The translations under genes were made by a program, and so were the position numbers. Of a DNA stretch of 64,000 nucleotides, positions 35,959-44,871 are shown piece after piece. Below the pieces are notes generated by a model. That model was not told the DNA's origin. It ran no database searches and saw only the letters and a list, made by a program, of their open reading frames with translations. This DNA comes from DATKEJ01 sp963768715 (GTDB lineage Bacteria > Bacteroidota > Rhodothermia > Rhodothermales > DATKEJ01), in assembly GCA_963768715.1 (NCBI GenBank), contig CAVYJC010000008.1, forward strand, positions 124,001-188,000. Reading direction: 5' to 3'. Each line of letters opens with the position of its first letter. Position 1 is the first letter of the stretch.

Positions 35959-36078
35959 ATGGTGTCAGCCGAGAAAAAAAAAAAATGGTCGCCGTTCGAG
36001 AAGAGAATGGTATACGGCTGGTTGCTCCTCAACCAGACGTCGGTCCACAGTCTCGGCCAACGGGCTGGAGCGAGGTGA
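35959..36078 (+). other. Possible short coding remnant with a 12-A run
   Basis: A 39-residue frame (MVSAEKKKKWSPFEKRMVYG start, then WLLLNQT) looks protein-like, with an amphipathic then hydrophobic end, and includes a run of 12 A. It may be the 5' end of another lost gene of the island. Too short to assign. Confidence 0.25.
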
Positions 36079-36136
36079 TAAAAGAGGCTAAAGATAAGCT
36101 GTGCGCCAGGTTGGGGGACTAGAGGATTAGACAATC

Positions 36137-37318
36137 TTACCGGTACATCTCGTTGACCCGCCTTCTCCAGGTGAGCAACTCCATCTCGACGTTTCGGAGT
36201 TCCTCGGAGGAGTGCTGGGAGGCGAGGTCGTTCTTCTCGAAGGGATCCTTGTCGATTTCGTACACCTCCATCGGCTTTCGGCGATAGTGGTACACGAATT
36301 TTTCCGGGCCGACGCGCAGCGCCATTGACTGATTTTCCACCCAGGTGGCGTGGTACATCCGCCGATTGGCCGGCGCGGGTTCGAGCAGGGTAGTGCCCGG
36401 GATTAAGCCGTTCTCGAGCTTGAGACCCAGCAAGTCCACGACCGTCGGCAAGAGGTCTGTCTGCTGCCTCCAGCCGCCAATGTGGCCTGGTTTCGGAAAC
36501 AGCGTCGGACTATGGAGTATCGCCGCAACGTGGAGTGCTTCGTCGTAGGGCACGGCGCTGTGGAATTGCAGTTTATGCTCGCCGAAGGCCTCACCGTGGT
36601 CGCTCAGGAGCACAAAGAGCGTGTTGTCCATCATCCCGCGTGCCTCAAATCCCTTGAACAGGTCCGCGACAAATGAATCGACATAGTTGACGGCGTTCAG
36701 GTAGTTGTGGAAGTCGTCGTCGGCATCCGGGAAGGGCCTGTCCTCGTAACTGTCCGGGATCGTATACGGGTGGTGCGGCGCGAGTGTGAGGTAGGTCAGG
36801 AAGAACGGCTTCTTCTCCGCCAGACGCTGGTCGATCCACTCGAGGCTGGGTTTGAGCATGATAGGCTCTTCGCGGCCGAAATAGTTGAGCGTGGGGAATC
36901 CGCCTTTGATACGATATTCGGCGTCACCGAATGCTTCGTCGAAGCCCATATTCTTGAGCATCTCTCCCTTTCTCTCGAACGCGAGCGTGGCCGGCGTAAA
37001 GAAAGCCGAGCGGTATCCGAATGGTTTCAGAAGCGCCGGAAGGCAGGTGCCGGGCACGTCCGGTTCCTCACCCTGGTTGATTCTCGGGTAAATGCCGCAC
37101 AGGATCGGGACGAGCGCCTTGTTCGTGTGTGGTATCACGGCGAACATGTCGTCGATGATCGTGGATTGCGATGCGAGGCTATCGAAAAAGGGCACAATGC
37201 CCTCCGGCATGTTCGCAGGACTGCGCTGAGACTCGAGGAGGATGAAAACCACGTTCATCCGAGGAGGGTCTCCGGTCGCAACCGCGTGCATGGAGCGCGT
37301 ATCGAACGGCGGCTTCGC
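36137..37318 (-). CDS. LtaS-like sulfatase, catalytic half (frame interrupted)
   Basis: This is the C-terminal part of one gene whose membrane half is at 37323-38246. After restoring the frame at the C4 run (37320-37323) the chain reads on as PPRMNVVFILLESQRS, the first metal-binding strand of the alkaline phosphatase fold. IPHTNKALVPILCGIYPR follows, with the candidate nucleophile Thr/Ser region. LSDHGEAFGEHK and LLPTIVDLLGL are typical of LtaS/OpgB-like phosphotransferases and sulfatases. Such enzymes transfer glycerol-phosphate or phosphoethanolamine groups to glycans outside the membrane. Within the island this suggests decoration of a surface polymer. Confidence 0.85.
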   Translation of the reverse strand, partial: AKPPFDTRSMHAVATGDPPRMNVVFILLESQRSPANMPEGIVPFFDSLASQSTIIDDMFAVIPHTNKALVPILCGIYPRINQGEEPDVPGTCLPALLKPFGYRSAFFTPATLAFERKGEMLKNMGFDEAFGDAEYRIKGGFPTLNYFGREEPIMLKPSLEWIDQRLAEKKPFFLTYLTLAPHHPYTIPDSYEDRPFPDADDDFHNYLNAVNYVDSFVADLFKGFEARGMMDNTLFVLLSDHGEAFGEHKLQFHSAVPYDEALHVAAILHSPTLFPKPGHIGGWRQQTDLLPTVVDLLGLKLENGLIPGTTLLEPAPANRRMYHATWVENQSMALRVGPEKFVYHYRRKPMEVYEIDKDPFEKNDLASQHSSEELRNVEMELLTWRRRVNEMYR

Positions 37319-37322
37319 GCCC

Positions 37323-38246
37323 CTGGGCCATTGCGGCGACCTCCTCCGTTTCCCAGACCGGTTTCGTGAACAGGCCTTCTATAAGTCCAACGTACGTGGC
37401 GGTCGACAAGGGTTTCATTTGACTCTGAACCGTACCGGACGGTAGCGCAATCAGCAGCACGGCCAACGCTGCAACGACGACAAGACTGGCCCGGTTTTTT
37501 GACGGGCCGCCGCCCTTTGCAATCCGGTTGACGAGAAGGGGCACGAGCGTGAGCAGCAACGGAAAGAGAAGCAGGACCAGCTTGAGTCCTTTCAACTGAC
37601 TGAACAACACATAGGACAGGTCCGAGAAATTTGTGACCGTATACCGCAGCATAAAGGCGTCGGCCATGGAGCCTGTCTTCAGGAAATAGCCGAGTTCGAG
37701 AATGCTGAACATCATCAGGAACGGGACGAGCACGTGGAGGGCCGTCAGCGAGACCCCGCGAAACCAACCTCGTGTGTGCTCGAGGAGGAGCATGACGACG
37801 GCACTGAGAACGAGCAACTCGACGAGATCGAAGCGAATGATGTTCAGAAATTCGAGCGACAGCCAATCGAGCTTATACAGCAGGGCTACCCGCATCCCGT
37901 AGATGCCCAGTGCGATCACAGCCCCAAACGTGAAGGCCGTAATCGGCCAGGGTGCTCCTACACGCTTGACGACGAGGGCCAGAAGAGCCGCCGCGACCAG
38001 CACGACGACCGGAACGACGAGATACTCCGTCAGCAGGCCTGGTATGGCCTCGGCGAAGTTGACGGCGATTGTCGCCGTGTCGCCGAGGACGGCGAATTTG
38101 ATCGCCTTGAAGAGGATGACTTGCAGCGCCAGCGGGCCGATGAGCCAGGCCGTGTGGCGAAGGGTGGATCGCGAAACACGAAGCCGGTCCAGAACGCCTG
38201 TCCATGATACGCCGTTCAATCTCCTCGTACGGTTACGCGTGTCCAT
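37323..38246 (-). CDS. LtaS-like sulfatase, N-terminal membrane half
   Basis: From the ATG at 38246, about 308 residues with seven or so membrane helices (for example YLVVPVVVLVAAALLALVV, LVELLVLSAVVMLLL, LVLLLFPLLLTLVPLLV). They lead into a periplasmic linker ending VWETEEVAAMAQ. Here a run of four G (minus strand) shifts the frame. With one base less, the linker continues GAKPPFDTRSMHAVATGDPP into the sulfatase domain. The open frame otherwise ends at 37179 in Arg/His-rich text. The two halves together give about 700 aa, normal for LTA synthase-like proteins. Confidence 0.82.
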
Positions 38247-38539
38247 GTGTCGAACCGATCGCCTCCACTCGGTTCAGCAACGACCTCATGCGGCCATCTT
38301 GCTTTGATTCTGAAAATACTCAGCAATGTCGAACTAAGTTGTCTTCGATGTCCTCGTCAACACCTTCAGGTACGATTGAGCATCGAGAGTTCGAGCCGAA
38401 CCTTGTCCATCTCGATCCAATTAGGACGATCTGCTTGTTGTCAGACTACCCGGTTGACAGAGCTCGTACACGCTCTTGAAGAACGACAATCGAGGCTATA
38501 TCTTGGACCGACTCACTTGGCGAGTCGTTCAGTTGTCTT

Positions 38540-38716
38540 GTGACTATCGGAATCCCTTTGAATTTAAATCGTCGGCGACTTCTTTCGCTTCTCTTGAAGT
38601 GCGGGGGGTTGGTCCTGTCGGCCCCGCTCCTAGGTATTAGAGGAAAAGTACCAACCGACGACGACTTTGTGATCGTCGAAGGCTGGATCCTAAGGGCCGA
38701 TGAAATTGGATACTGA
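38540..38716 (+). CDS. Tiny Tat-signal protein, probable partner of the GMC oxidoreductase
   Basis: 58 aa, GTG start at 38540. It begins IPLNLNRRRLLSLLLKCGG, a twin-arginine-type leader followed by a hydrophobic segment. The mature part is only about 30 residues (KVPTDDDFVIVEGWILRADE), ending GY. The stop is two bases before the TTG start of the GMC oxidoreductase, so the genes are coupled. In several GMC and gluconate-dehydrogenase systems a small Tat-exported subunit carries the folded FAD subunit across the membrane; the same is inferred here. The 293 bases upstream (38247-38539) show no gene. Confidence 0.7.
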   Translation: MTIGIPLNLNRRRLLSLLLKCGGLVLSAPLLGIRGKVPTDDDFVIVEGWILRADEIGY

Positions 38717-38718
38717 CC

Positions 38719-40203
38719 TTGCTGTATGATCTGAATCAGGATGGGGTGGGGCGAACCCTGGCCGAAAATCATTTTGACGTTTGTATAGCAGGTGCAGGCG
38801 TTGCCGGCATTACGTTGGCCCTGAAGCTCTCCGAGGCACACAAATCAGTTCTGTTGCTGGAAGGGGGTGGGGGAACTCTTTCGGCGGAATCACAGGATCT
38901 GTACGATGGTCAGAATATCGGAATGGAGTACCTGGACCTTCGTGCGTGTCGACTGCGGTTTCTGGGCGGTACGTCAAATCACTGGGGCGGTTGGTGTCGT
39001 CCCTTGGATGCCTACGATTTCCAGAGGAAGGAGTATATCCCTCATTCGGGTTGGCCCATCGACAAATCTGACGTAGCTCCCTACGAAGACGAGTCATATA
39101 ATATCTGCGACGTTCCGCGCCGTCCGGGTCCCGACAACGAATTTGTTGACTCGAACGGTTTATTGAAGTGGTTCGATTTTGGCTACAGTCCTCCTACCCG
39201 CTTTCGTGACAAGTATTGGAAACAGCTTGGCGAGTCAAACGATATTCACTTGGTGCTCAATGCGAATGTCACCGACCTCAGGCTCGATGAGAGACATCAG
39301 AACGTCCGTGCGGCCGTCTGCAGAAGTCATCATGATATCACTCACGATCACGAGCTAACGGCCTCTCGATTTGTCCTGTCGATGGGAGGAATCGAGAACG
39401 CGCGCGCGCTTCTGAATGCGAACAATCAGGCGCGTAACGGACTTGGGAATGAAAACGACCTCGTTGGCCGGTACTTCTGTGACCACCCCTATTTCGAAGT
39501 TGGCCTTTATTGGCAGCGAGCTCGTCAGTCGGAGGAGCGGTTCCTGGCGCCGACGCCTGCGCTCCAGCGAAGTGCTGAAATCGCAAACTGCGGACTGCGA
39601 CTCGTGGGATACGGACTTAACGATGTCCAGCCCTCACGTGTTGAGTTAGTCGAGGATTTCGCAAGGAATCTGGCATGCGATTTCGAGTTTGTTAAGGACT
39701 TCTTCGAGTCCATCGGGAATCCCATCGAATGCGAGCACGTAGGTCACCTGACTGCGGTATGGGAGCAAACACCAAATCCGGAGAGTCGCGTCCTGCTGTC
39801 GGACACACGTGACAAATTCGGCTTGCGGACAGCGAATCTCGACTGGCGTTGGACGCCCATCGAGCGTCGAACCGCAACAGTTTGTGCGACAGAGGTGGGT
39901 AAGGCGTTCGCTCGCGGCGACATTGGTAGGGTCAGGCTCAACGACTGGGTCCTCAATGACAATGTACCTCTTCCCACAATGGCGGAGGGGGCCCCAATTG
40001 CAGGCCAGCATCACATGGGCACGACTAGGATGTCAGATGACCCTTCTACTGGGGTTGTTGATTCGAATTGCCGCGTGTTCGGCTTGAGCAACTTGTTTAT
40101 TGCCGGCTCCAGCGTGTTCCCCACGGTTGGACAAGCGAACCCGACTTTTACCATTGTCCAGCTCACCCTTCGCCTGGCCGATCACCTCACCAGCCTCGGT
40201 TGA
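38719..40203 (+). CDS. GMC-family FAD-dependent oxidoreductase
   Basis: 494 aa from a TTG start. The FAD dinucleotide motif is FDVCIAGAGVAGITLALKL near residue 22, followed by VLLLEGGGG. The GMC signatures are RLRFLGGTSNHWGGWCRPLD and, at the C-terminus, HHMGTTRMSDDPSTGVVD and GQANPTFTIVQLTLRLADHL with the catalytic His region. These enzymes oxidise alcohol groups of sugars or polyols. It has no export signal of its own; the tiny Tat protein two bases upstream may provide it. In this island the natural target is probably a glycan or a glycan precursor. Confidence 0.92.
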   Translation: MLYDLNQDGVGRTLAENHFDVCIAGAGVAGITLALKLSEAHKSVLLLEGGGGTLSAESQDLYDGQNIGMEYLDLRACRLRFLGGTSNHWGGWCRPLDAYDFQRKEYIPHSGWPIDKSDVAPYEDESYNICDVPRRPGPDNEFVDSNGLLKWFDFGYSPPTRFRDKYWKQLGESNDIHLVLNANVTDLRLDERHQNVRAAVCRSHHDITHDHELTASRFVLSMGGIENARALLNANNQARNGLGNENDLVGRYFCDHPYFEVGLYWQRARQSEERFLAPTPALQRSAEIANCGLRLVGYGLNDVQPSRVELVEDFARNLACDFEFVKDFFESIGNPIECEHVGHLTAVWEQTPNPESRVLLSDTRDKFGLRTANLDWRWTPIERRTATVCATEVGKAFARGDIGRVRLNDWVLNDNVPLPTMAEGAPIAGQHHMGTTRMSDDPSTGVVDSNCRVFGLSNLFIAGSSVFPTVGQANPTFTIVQLTLRLADHLTSLG

Positions 40204-40280
40204 ACGGACAGCGTGGAGAGTGGCCTGCGTTGACAATTTGCAGGACCAAGCCGAGAACTCTCAGGTTGCCGCCGATCTTC

Positions 40281-40309
40281 TTGAATTGTGATGACTTGAT
40301 GAGTAGACT
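40281..40309 (+). promoter_or_regulatory. Second copy of the island promoter
   Basis: TTGAAT (40281-40286) and TAGACT (40304-40309), spacing 17, five bases before an ATG at 40315. The stretch from the -10 box through ATGCAATCG closely matches 33836-33867, so promoter and gene start were duplicated together. Confidence 0.5.
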
Positions 40310-40314
40310 GCGCG

Positions 40315-40527
40315 ATGACAGATCGCATGCAATCGACAGTTACGAATCCGTTAGAATCGGAACCCGTAGGGCAGGGACCCACCGACTTGAGAAATCCGTA
40401 CCCGTGGAGTCCCCACGATGTCAGCCATGGACACAATAGGAGGCATACGCGAGAAGCTTTTCAGGATCACTGGAATGGACTTCCCGCGAAGATAATTGTC
40501 GGTTCGGAGCGAGTTTGGTTGCAGTAA
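40315..40527 (+). pseudogene. Chimeric gene debris: GT2 start joined to a methyltransferase end
   Basis: The frame starts MTDRMQS, the same as the GT2 protein at 33847, but after about 20 residues turns into SPHDVSHGHNRRHTREAFQD. That is the C-terminal methyltransferase segment also seen at 35625. It ends in WLQ at 40527. Both parents are truncated, so no function is expected. The following 265 bases to 40792 show no gene. Confidence 0.7.
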
Positions 40528-40792
40528 TTCCGAAGATTGATCAGTAGAGGATGGTTGAATGAGAGGCGTGAGTTAGTCGTTACGTTTGATTGCTGAGCCC
40601 CACCTCGGAAAACTCACCAGCCTTGAAGGCCGTGCCGAGGTTTGTTCGGCCACGAGTCATCTTCTAGCTCTCTTCTTGTGATCGACAAGGTCGCAAGATT
40701 CCAGCTTAATTCCGGATCGGGGTGAACCAACCAGAACCATCACCAAGTTCTTGGACGACCAGTACGACAACCCACTCAAAAGGCAAGACTCA

Positions 40793-42391
40793 ATGCAAAC
40801 GGGAATTCTAGCCCCAAATCCAAAAAGAGATCAATTGCCCGGCCATTCCCACAGTTGGTTGCCACTTGCCGCGGCACACGTCGTCCTGATGACCGTAGTT
40901 CTCGTCCCCATTTTTCTCGTTGATGTGCCGGCACTGGTGGACTATCCGAATCACCTAGCTAGGATGCGATTGCTGGCCCAATTGGAGTCGTCGCCGGCCT
41001 TTCAGGCGATATATACGACTGACTGGGGACTCATACCCAATCTGGCGATGGAGTCGATCGTGCCGCCGCTGTCAAGGGTGATCGGCTTGATCAATGCCGG
41101 GAGATTCTTTCTGTGCCTGACTCTGTTCCTACTTGTGTTGGGAACTGTCGTCCTCCAGCGTGTAGTTCACGGCACATACGGTTATGCTTCCCTAGCCGTC
41201 TATCTGGTCCTATACAATTTCGTGCTATCGCACGGTCTAATGAATTACCTGTTTGCGACGGGGCTGTCTTTGTTGTTGTTCTCCTTTTGGATTGGATCAG
41301 AACGCTTGAGTTTGCGCGTTCGTCTGACTGTTGCCGTTTTTGGGAGCGCACTCTTGTTCCTTTGCCACATGGCAGCCTGCGCGGTCTATGGCCTCAGTAT
41401 CGCCACATATGAGGTCTGGTGCTGGTGGCAGAACGAGACCCGAACACCCCGGACCCTCCTCCGGCGCGCCCTGCTTATTGGTATTCAGTTCCTGATTCCT
41501 ATTGGCCTTCTCCTCAGGATAAGCCCAGCGACAGAGCTGGACTACAGCATTGGATATACTCTGAAATACAAATTGCTCTCACCATTCGTACCGACTCTCT
41601 TTTACGAAGAGGCGATTGACTTTGTCCTATTCGGGCTCGTGGTCGGCATAGCTGTAGTTGCCTGGGTTCGTGGCTGGCTCCACTTCGACAGAGTTATGTT
41701 GTTCCCTGTGATTGCGCTAGCGATCGCATCCCTGCTCATTCCAAGCTGGTTCATTGGTAATTATGGCAATGGCTTCAGGTTGGTGTTGCCGATGGTCCTG
41801 ATACTCATCGCCGGGTGTCACCTGAACGCCCAAACTCCCAGGATGCTCTTGGCCGTAGTGGCAACTGTCGTAATACTGAGAGTGACATCCATTGCTGACG
41901 ATTGGCTGAAGTACGACGCGATGTTCGCCGAACTTCGGAGCGCTGGTATGTCATTGAATGCAGGAGACCGAGTTCTTCCCGTAATGCAGAACAGAGATAG
42001 GATAGGCAGTGTAGCACCGACCTCATTTGCTACTGTCTTTTACAACGCGTCGAGTTTTTTGGTACTTGATAGCGATATTTATGTCCCGGATATCTTTACG
42101 ACCAAGGGGCGCTCGCCTCTCGTCGTACGGCCAGCAGCCAATGTTGTAGACGTGCCTTACATGGCACCGATGGAGGTTGGTATGCTCAACTATACCGCCG
42201 ATCCCACTGTGCGCGAACGTCTATTTCTCAATCGCGCTAAGGGGAGGTTCGATTACCGATTCGCAGGCTGGTGGAAGAAGTTTGACTACGTGTTAGATCT
42301 CGATTTCGGAGCACCACGCAATCCCATGCCTTCGCGCCTTACGGAGATTCGCCAGGGTACTTTCTTCACGATTTACGCTGTCACAAACTAG
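40793..42391 (+). CDS. GT-C-like polytopic membrane protein
   Basis: About 532 aa from the ATG at 40793 (MQTGILAPNPK), preceded by AAAGG; a TTG 14 codons upstream is also open. About 11-12 membrane helices. The first extracytoplasmic loop carries DYPNHLARMRLL, an acidic loop like the catalytic Asp loop of GT-C glycosyltransferases. The large C-terminal domain after about residue 400 is soluble and extracytoplasmic (DRIGSVAPTSF onward). It may transfer a sugar from a polyprenyl-phosphate donor to a glycan or protein. Donor and acceptor are unknown. Confidence 0.75.
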   Translation: MQTGILAPNPKRDQLPGHSHSWLPLAAAHVVLMTVVLVPIFLVDVPALVDYPNHLARMRLLAQLESSPAFQAIYTTDWGLIPNLAMESIVPPLSRVIGLINAGRFFLCLTLFLLVLGTVVLQRVVHGTYGYASLAVYLVLYNFVLSHGLMNYLFATGLSLLLFSFWIGSERLSLRVRLTVAVFGSALLFLCHMAACAVYGLSIATYEVWCWWQNETRTPRTLLRRALLIGIQFLIPIGLLLRISPATELDYSIGYTLKYKLLSPFVPTLFYEEAIDFVLFGLVVGIAVVAWVRGWLHFDRVMLFPVIALAIASLLIPSWFIGNYGNGFRLVLPMVLILIAGCHLNAQTPRMLLAVVATVVILRVTSIADDWLKYDAMFAELRSAGMSLNAGDRVLPVMQNRDRIGSVAPTSFATVFYNASSFLVLDSDIYVPDIFTTKGRSPLVVRPAANVVDVPYMAPMEVGMLNYTADPTVRERLFLNRAKGRFDYRFAGWWKKFDYVLDLDFGAPRNPMPSRLTEIRQGTFFTIYAVTN

Positions 42392-42436
42392 TGCTGTCTT
42401 GCGAATTCTTTAGGGCCTAATCTTGAGTGCCATCCA

Positions 42437-43867
42437 ATGAACCAAGGAGACTCTGACCAGACGGCGAAGCGCACTCGTCTTGCCGATTGCCTGACGGAGA
42501 TACCCGCCTGGGTGGTCGTGATCTGTTCGCTGGCTCTCGCGCTGTTTGTCTTCGAAGTGATCCAACATCTTCGATTCCCATGGTTTGCCGTTCATGAACC
42601 ATGGCAAGGCCTGCAACTGCCGGCGGCCGCTCGGATACTCGAAGGGGAGTTGCTTTATCCGAACGTGCTTCACGATGCCAGCTTCTATGCCTATCCGCCG
42701 ATGCTTCCGTGGATATATGCGATGTTCCTCAGAGCGTTTGGTATTGGAGTGTTTCCCATAAAACTGGCCGCGGCGCTCAGCTGCGCGATCACGCTTGGGG
42801 GGATCTATTATTTAGCCCACCTGCTCTCCAGGAACAGACTGGCTGGCCTTTTGGCGATCGGATTTTATCTATCCTTTTTTGAACCACTGAGGTTCGGGCA
42901 CATTCTGGTGACCCCTGACAACATTGCTACGTGTTTTGCGCTGTGGGCCACCATAGTCGCGTATCGGTATAGAAATTCTTCGAGACTTGGGCCGATCCTT
43001 GTTTCAGCGGGGCTCTTCGCGATGGCCGCTCTCTGCAAGCAGACATTCGCCGTGTTAGGGGCCTTCATGTTGGCGTATCTCATTTGGGCGAGGAGACCCA
43101 AGAAGGCTGTTGGTGCGCTCTCGGTCTGGGTTCTCGTCGGCTCGATATTCCTGATCATTTACAGTACGTCCGGAGAGTCGTTCTTTGACACACTGATGAT
43201 CTTTTCTCGGCATCACGTCCGAACGCCGTGGCAATTGTTCCCAATGGTGAAGCCAACGCTGTTGTTACTTCTTGTTCCTATCAGTATCACCATTGTCGAC
43301 TTTCGGGCTCTCGGACTGCTGGCGTGGCAGGTAATGGGAGCGCTGGCTATGGGGTTGATCGGCTTTTCAAAGTGGGGAGGAGATGTAAACGGTTTTCTAA
43401 CCGTGGCGGCGCTCACTTCCCCCTTAATGGTGATGGGGCTCGGGAATTTGTCTGAGAAATCGCAAGCGAAGAGATTCCTGCCGGTTCTGGTTGGGCTGAT
43501 TGTACTGGTCTCTACGTGGAGCTCTGCCGACCGCCTTATCGATTGGCGAAGGGAACACAACGATTCTTTTGCACCGATCGTCCGCTTCCTGGAGGAGAAC
43601 AAGGACAAGAGGGTCTACTATCCGAGGCGAAACTACTTGACATATGTGACCATCGGCCAGTACTACCACTGCGACTGGATGAGTGAAAACCTCGTTCAGG
43701 CTGGGCTTCCATTACCTGAGGCACTGAGGAAGCAGGTAGCCGACAAGTACTTTGACTATATTCTAGGCGATTTCACCACGAGGGAAATGAGATACCTGGT
43801 CGCTCGGTTCTACGAGCCGACCTACATTCCGGAACTGAGAGATCTGCCTGTGTGGGTGCCCAGGTAG
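42437..43867 (+). CDS. GT39/ArnT-like glycosyltransferase
   Basis: 476 aa with about 10 membrane helices. The first loop FAVHEPWQGLQLPAAARILEGELLYPNVLHD carries the acidic catalytic region at the place of the usual D/E-E motif, and ASFYAYPPMLPWIYA is typical of the PMT/ArnT superfamily (GT39/GT83). These proteins use lipid-linked sugars such as dolichyl-phosphate mannose or undecaprenyl-phosphate aminoarabinose. A polyprenyl-phosphate sugar synthase gene follows directly, a fitting donor source. Confidence 0.82.
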   Translation: MNQGDSDQTAKRTRLADCLTEIPAWVVVICSLALALFVFEVIQHLRFPWFAVHEPWQGLQLPAAARILEGELLYPNVLHDASFYAYPPMLPWIYAMFLRAFGIGVFPIKLAAALSCAITLGGIYYLAHLLSRNRLAGLLAIGFYLSFFEPLRFGHILVTPDNIATCFALWATIVAYRYRNSSRLGPILVSAGLFAMAALCKQTFAVLGAFMLAYLIWARRPKKAVGALSVWVLVGSIFLIIYSTSGESFFDTLMIFSRHHVRTPWQLFPMVKPTLLLLLVPISITIVDFRALGLLAWQVMGALAMGLIGFSKWGGDVNGFLTVAALTSPLMVMGLGNLSEKSQAKRFLPVLVGLIVLVSTWSSADRLIDWRREHNDSFAPIVRFLEENKDKRVYYPRRNYLTYVTIGQYYHCDWMSENLVQAGLPLPEALRKQVADKYFDYILGDFTTREMRYLVARFYEPTYIPELRDLPVWVPR

Positions 43868-43924
43868 TCTTAGGTGAATATCTTGTGGCCATGGTGGTGA
43901 TCAACAGCAGGAGGCGAGGCAGCG

Positions 43925-44863
43925 GTGGTTGATACAAGCCTATCAGTGGTCGTACCCGTTTTCAACGAAGAGGAGTGTCTGCCAGAGCTCCTCCGGAGAC
44001 TCATCGGATTGAGGAAGCTCTTTGAAGACGGCACGCCCATCGAGTTTATCTTCGTCGATGATGGGTCGACGGACGAGTCGCTTCGAATACTTCTGGACCA
44101 AGCCGACGTTGACGAGAGCTTCAAAGTGGTCTCCTTTAGTCGCAACTTTGGCCATCAGATTGCGGTGACGGCAGGGCTTGATTACGCCACGGGGGACATC
44201 GTTGCAATCATCGATGCAGACCTTCAGGACCCGCCGGAACTGATTGCGACGCTGTATTCAAAAATCAAGGAGGGATACGACGTCGTATATGGTCAACGAA
44301 GGAGTCGGACTGGCGAACGTTGGCTGAAAAAGGCAACAGCCGCAGGATTCTACAGAGTGATGGAATTCTTGTGTGATGTGCCGATCCCGAGGGACGCAGG
44401 TGACTTTCGCGTAATTACCCGACGAGTAGCGCAAGCCCTTAAACAGATGCCGGAGAAACATCGCTTCATTCGGGGGATGGTTCCGTGGGCCGGATACAAG
44501 AGCGCCGCGATACTGTACGATCGTGATGTCAGGTATGCAGGCGAAACCAAGTATCCCATGTACAAAATGTTTGTCTTTGCCACGGACGCCATCCTATCGT
44601 TCTCGAACAAACCGCTTCAGTTGGCAGCAAGATTAGGCATGCTGATAATAGGGCTGGCAGTTGTCGGCATCTTCTACATGCTCTACATAAAGCTCTTTAC
44701 GTCTCTCTCCGTTCCAGGTATAACCGTCACTGTTGTGACTATACTGGGCATTGGCGGTGTCCAGATCCTCTTGATTGGGTTGGTTGGCGAATACGTCGCG
44801 AGAATCTTCGAACAGGTCAAGGATCGCCCCCTTTACTTCGTGAGCCAAACTCGAAATCTTTAG
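43925..44863 (+). CDS. Polyprenyl-phosphate glycosyltransferase (GT2, GtrB/DPM1-like)
   Basis: 312 aa. It starts at GTG 43925 after a strong AGGAGG. GT-A motifs are VVVPVFNEEECLPELL, FIFVDDGSTDESL and IIDADLQDPPELI; the loop DAGDFRVITRRVA is typical for GtrB-like enzymes. Two C-terminal membrane helices (about residues 232-255 and 263-290) anchor it. The enzyme makes a polyprenyl-phosphate-linked sugar on the inner face, which the GT-C proteins encoded on either side can then use. It is translated in a row with the neighbouring genes. Confidence 0.93.
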   Translation: MVDTSLSVVVPVFNEEECLPELLRRLIGLRKLFEDGTPIEFIFVDDGSTDESLRILLDQADVDESFKVVSFSRNFGHQIAVTAGLDYATGDIVAIIDADLQDPPELIATLYSKIKEGYDVVYGQRRSRTGERWLKKATAAGFYRVMEFLCDVPIPRDAGDFRVITRRVAQALKQMPEKHRFIRGMVPWAGYKSAAILYDRDVRYAGETKYPMYKMFVFATDAILSFSNKPLQLAARLGMLIIGLAVVGIFYMLYIKLFTSLSVPGITVTVVTILGIGGVQILLIGLVGEYVARIFEQVKDRPLYFVSQTRNL

Positions 44864-44871
44864 CGACTTTG

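Noticed and set aside
36000..36130. Second sulfatase or glycosyltransferase start
   Set aside because: Only a 39-residue frame with a 12-A run; no motif to assign it.
33834..40330. Duplicated promoter/start as insertion-sequence ends
   Set aside because: No inverted repeats, target duplications or transposase between them; simple duplication explains the match.
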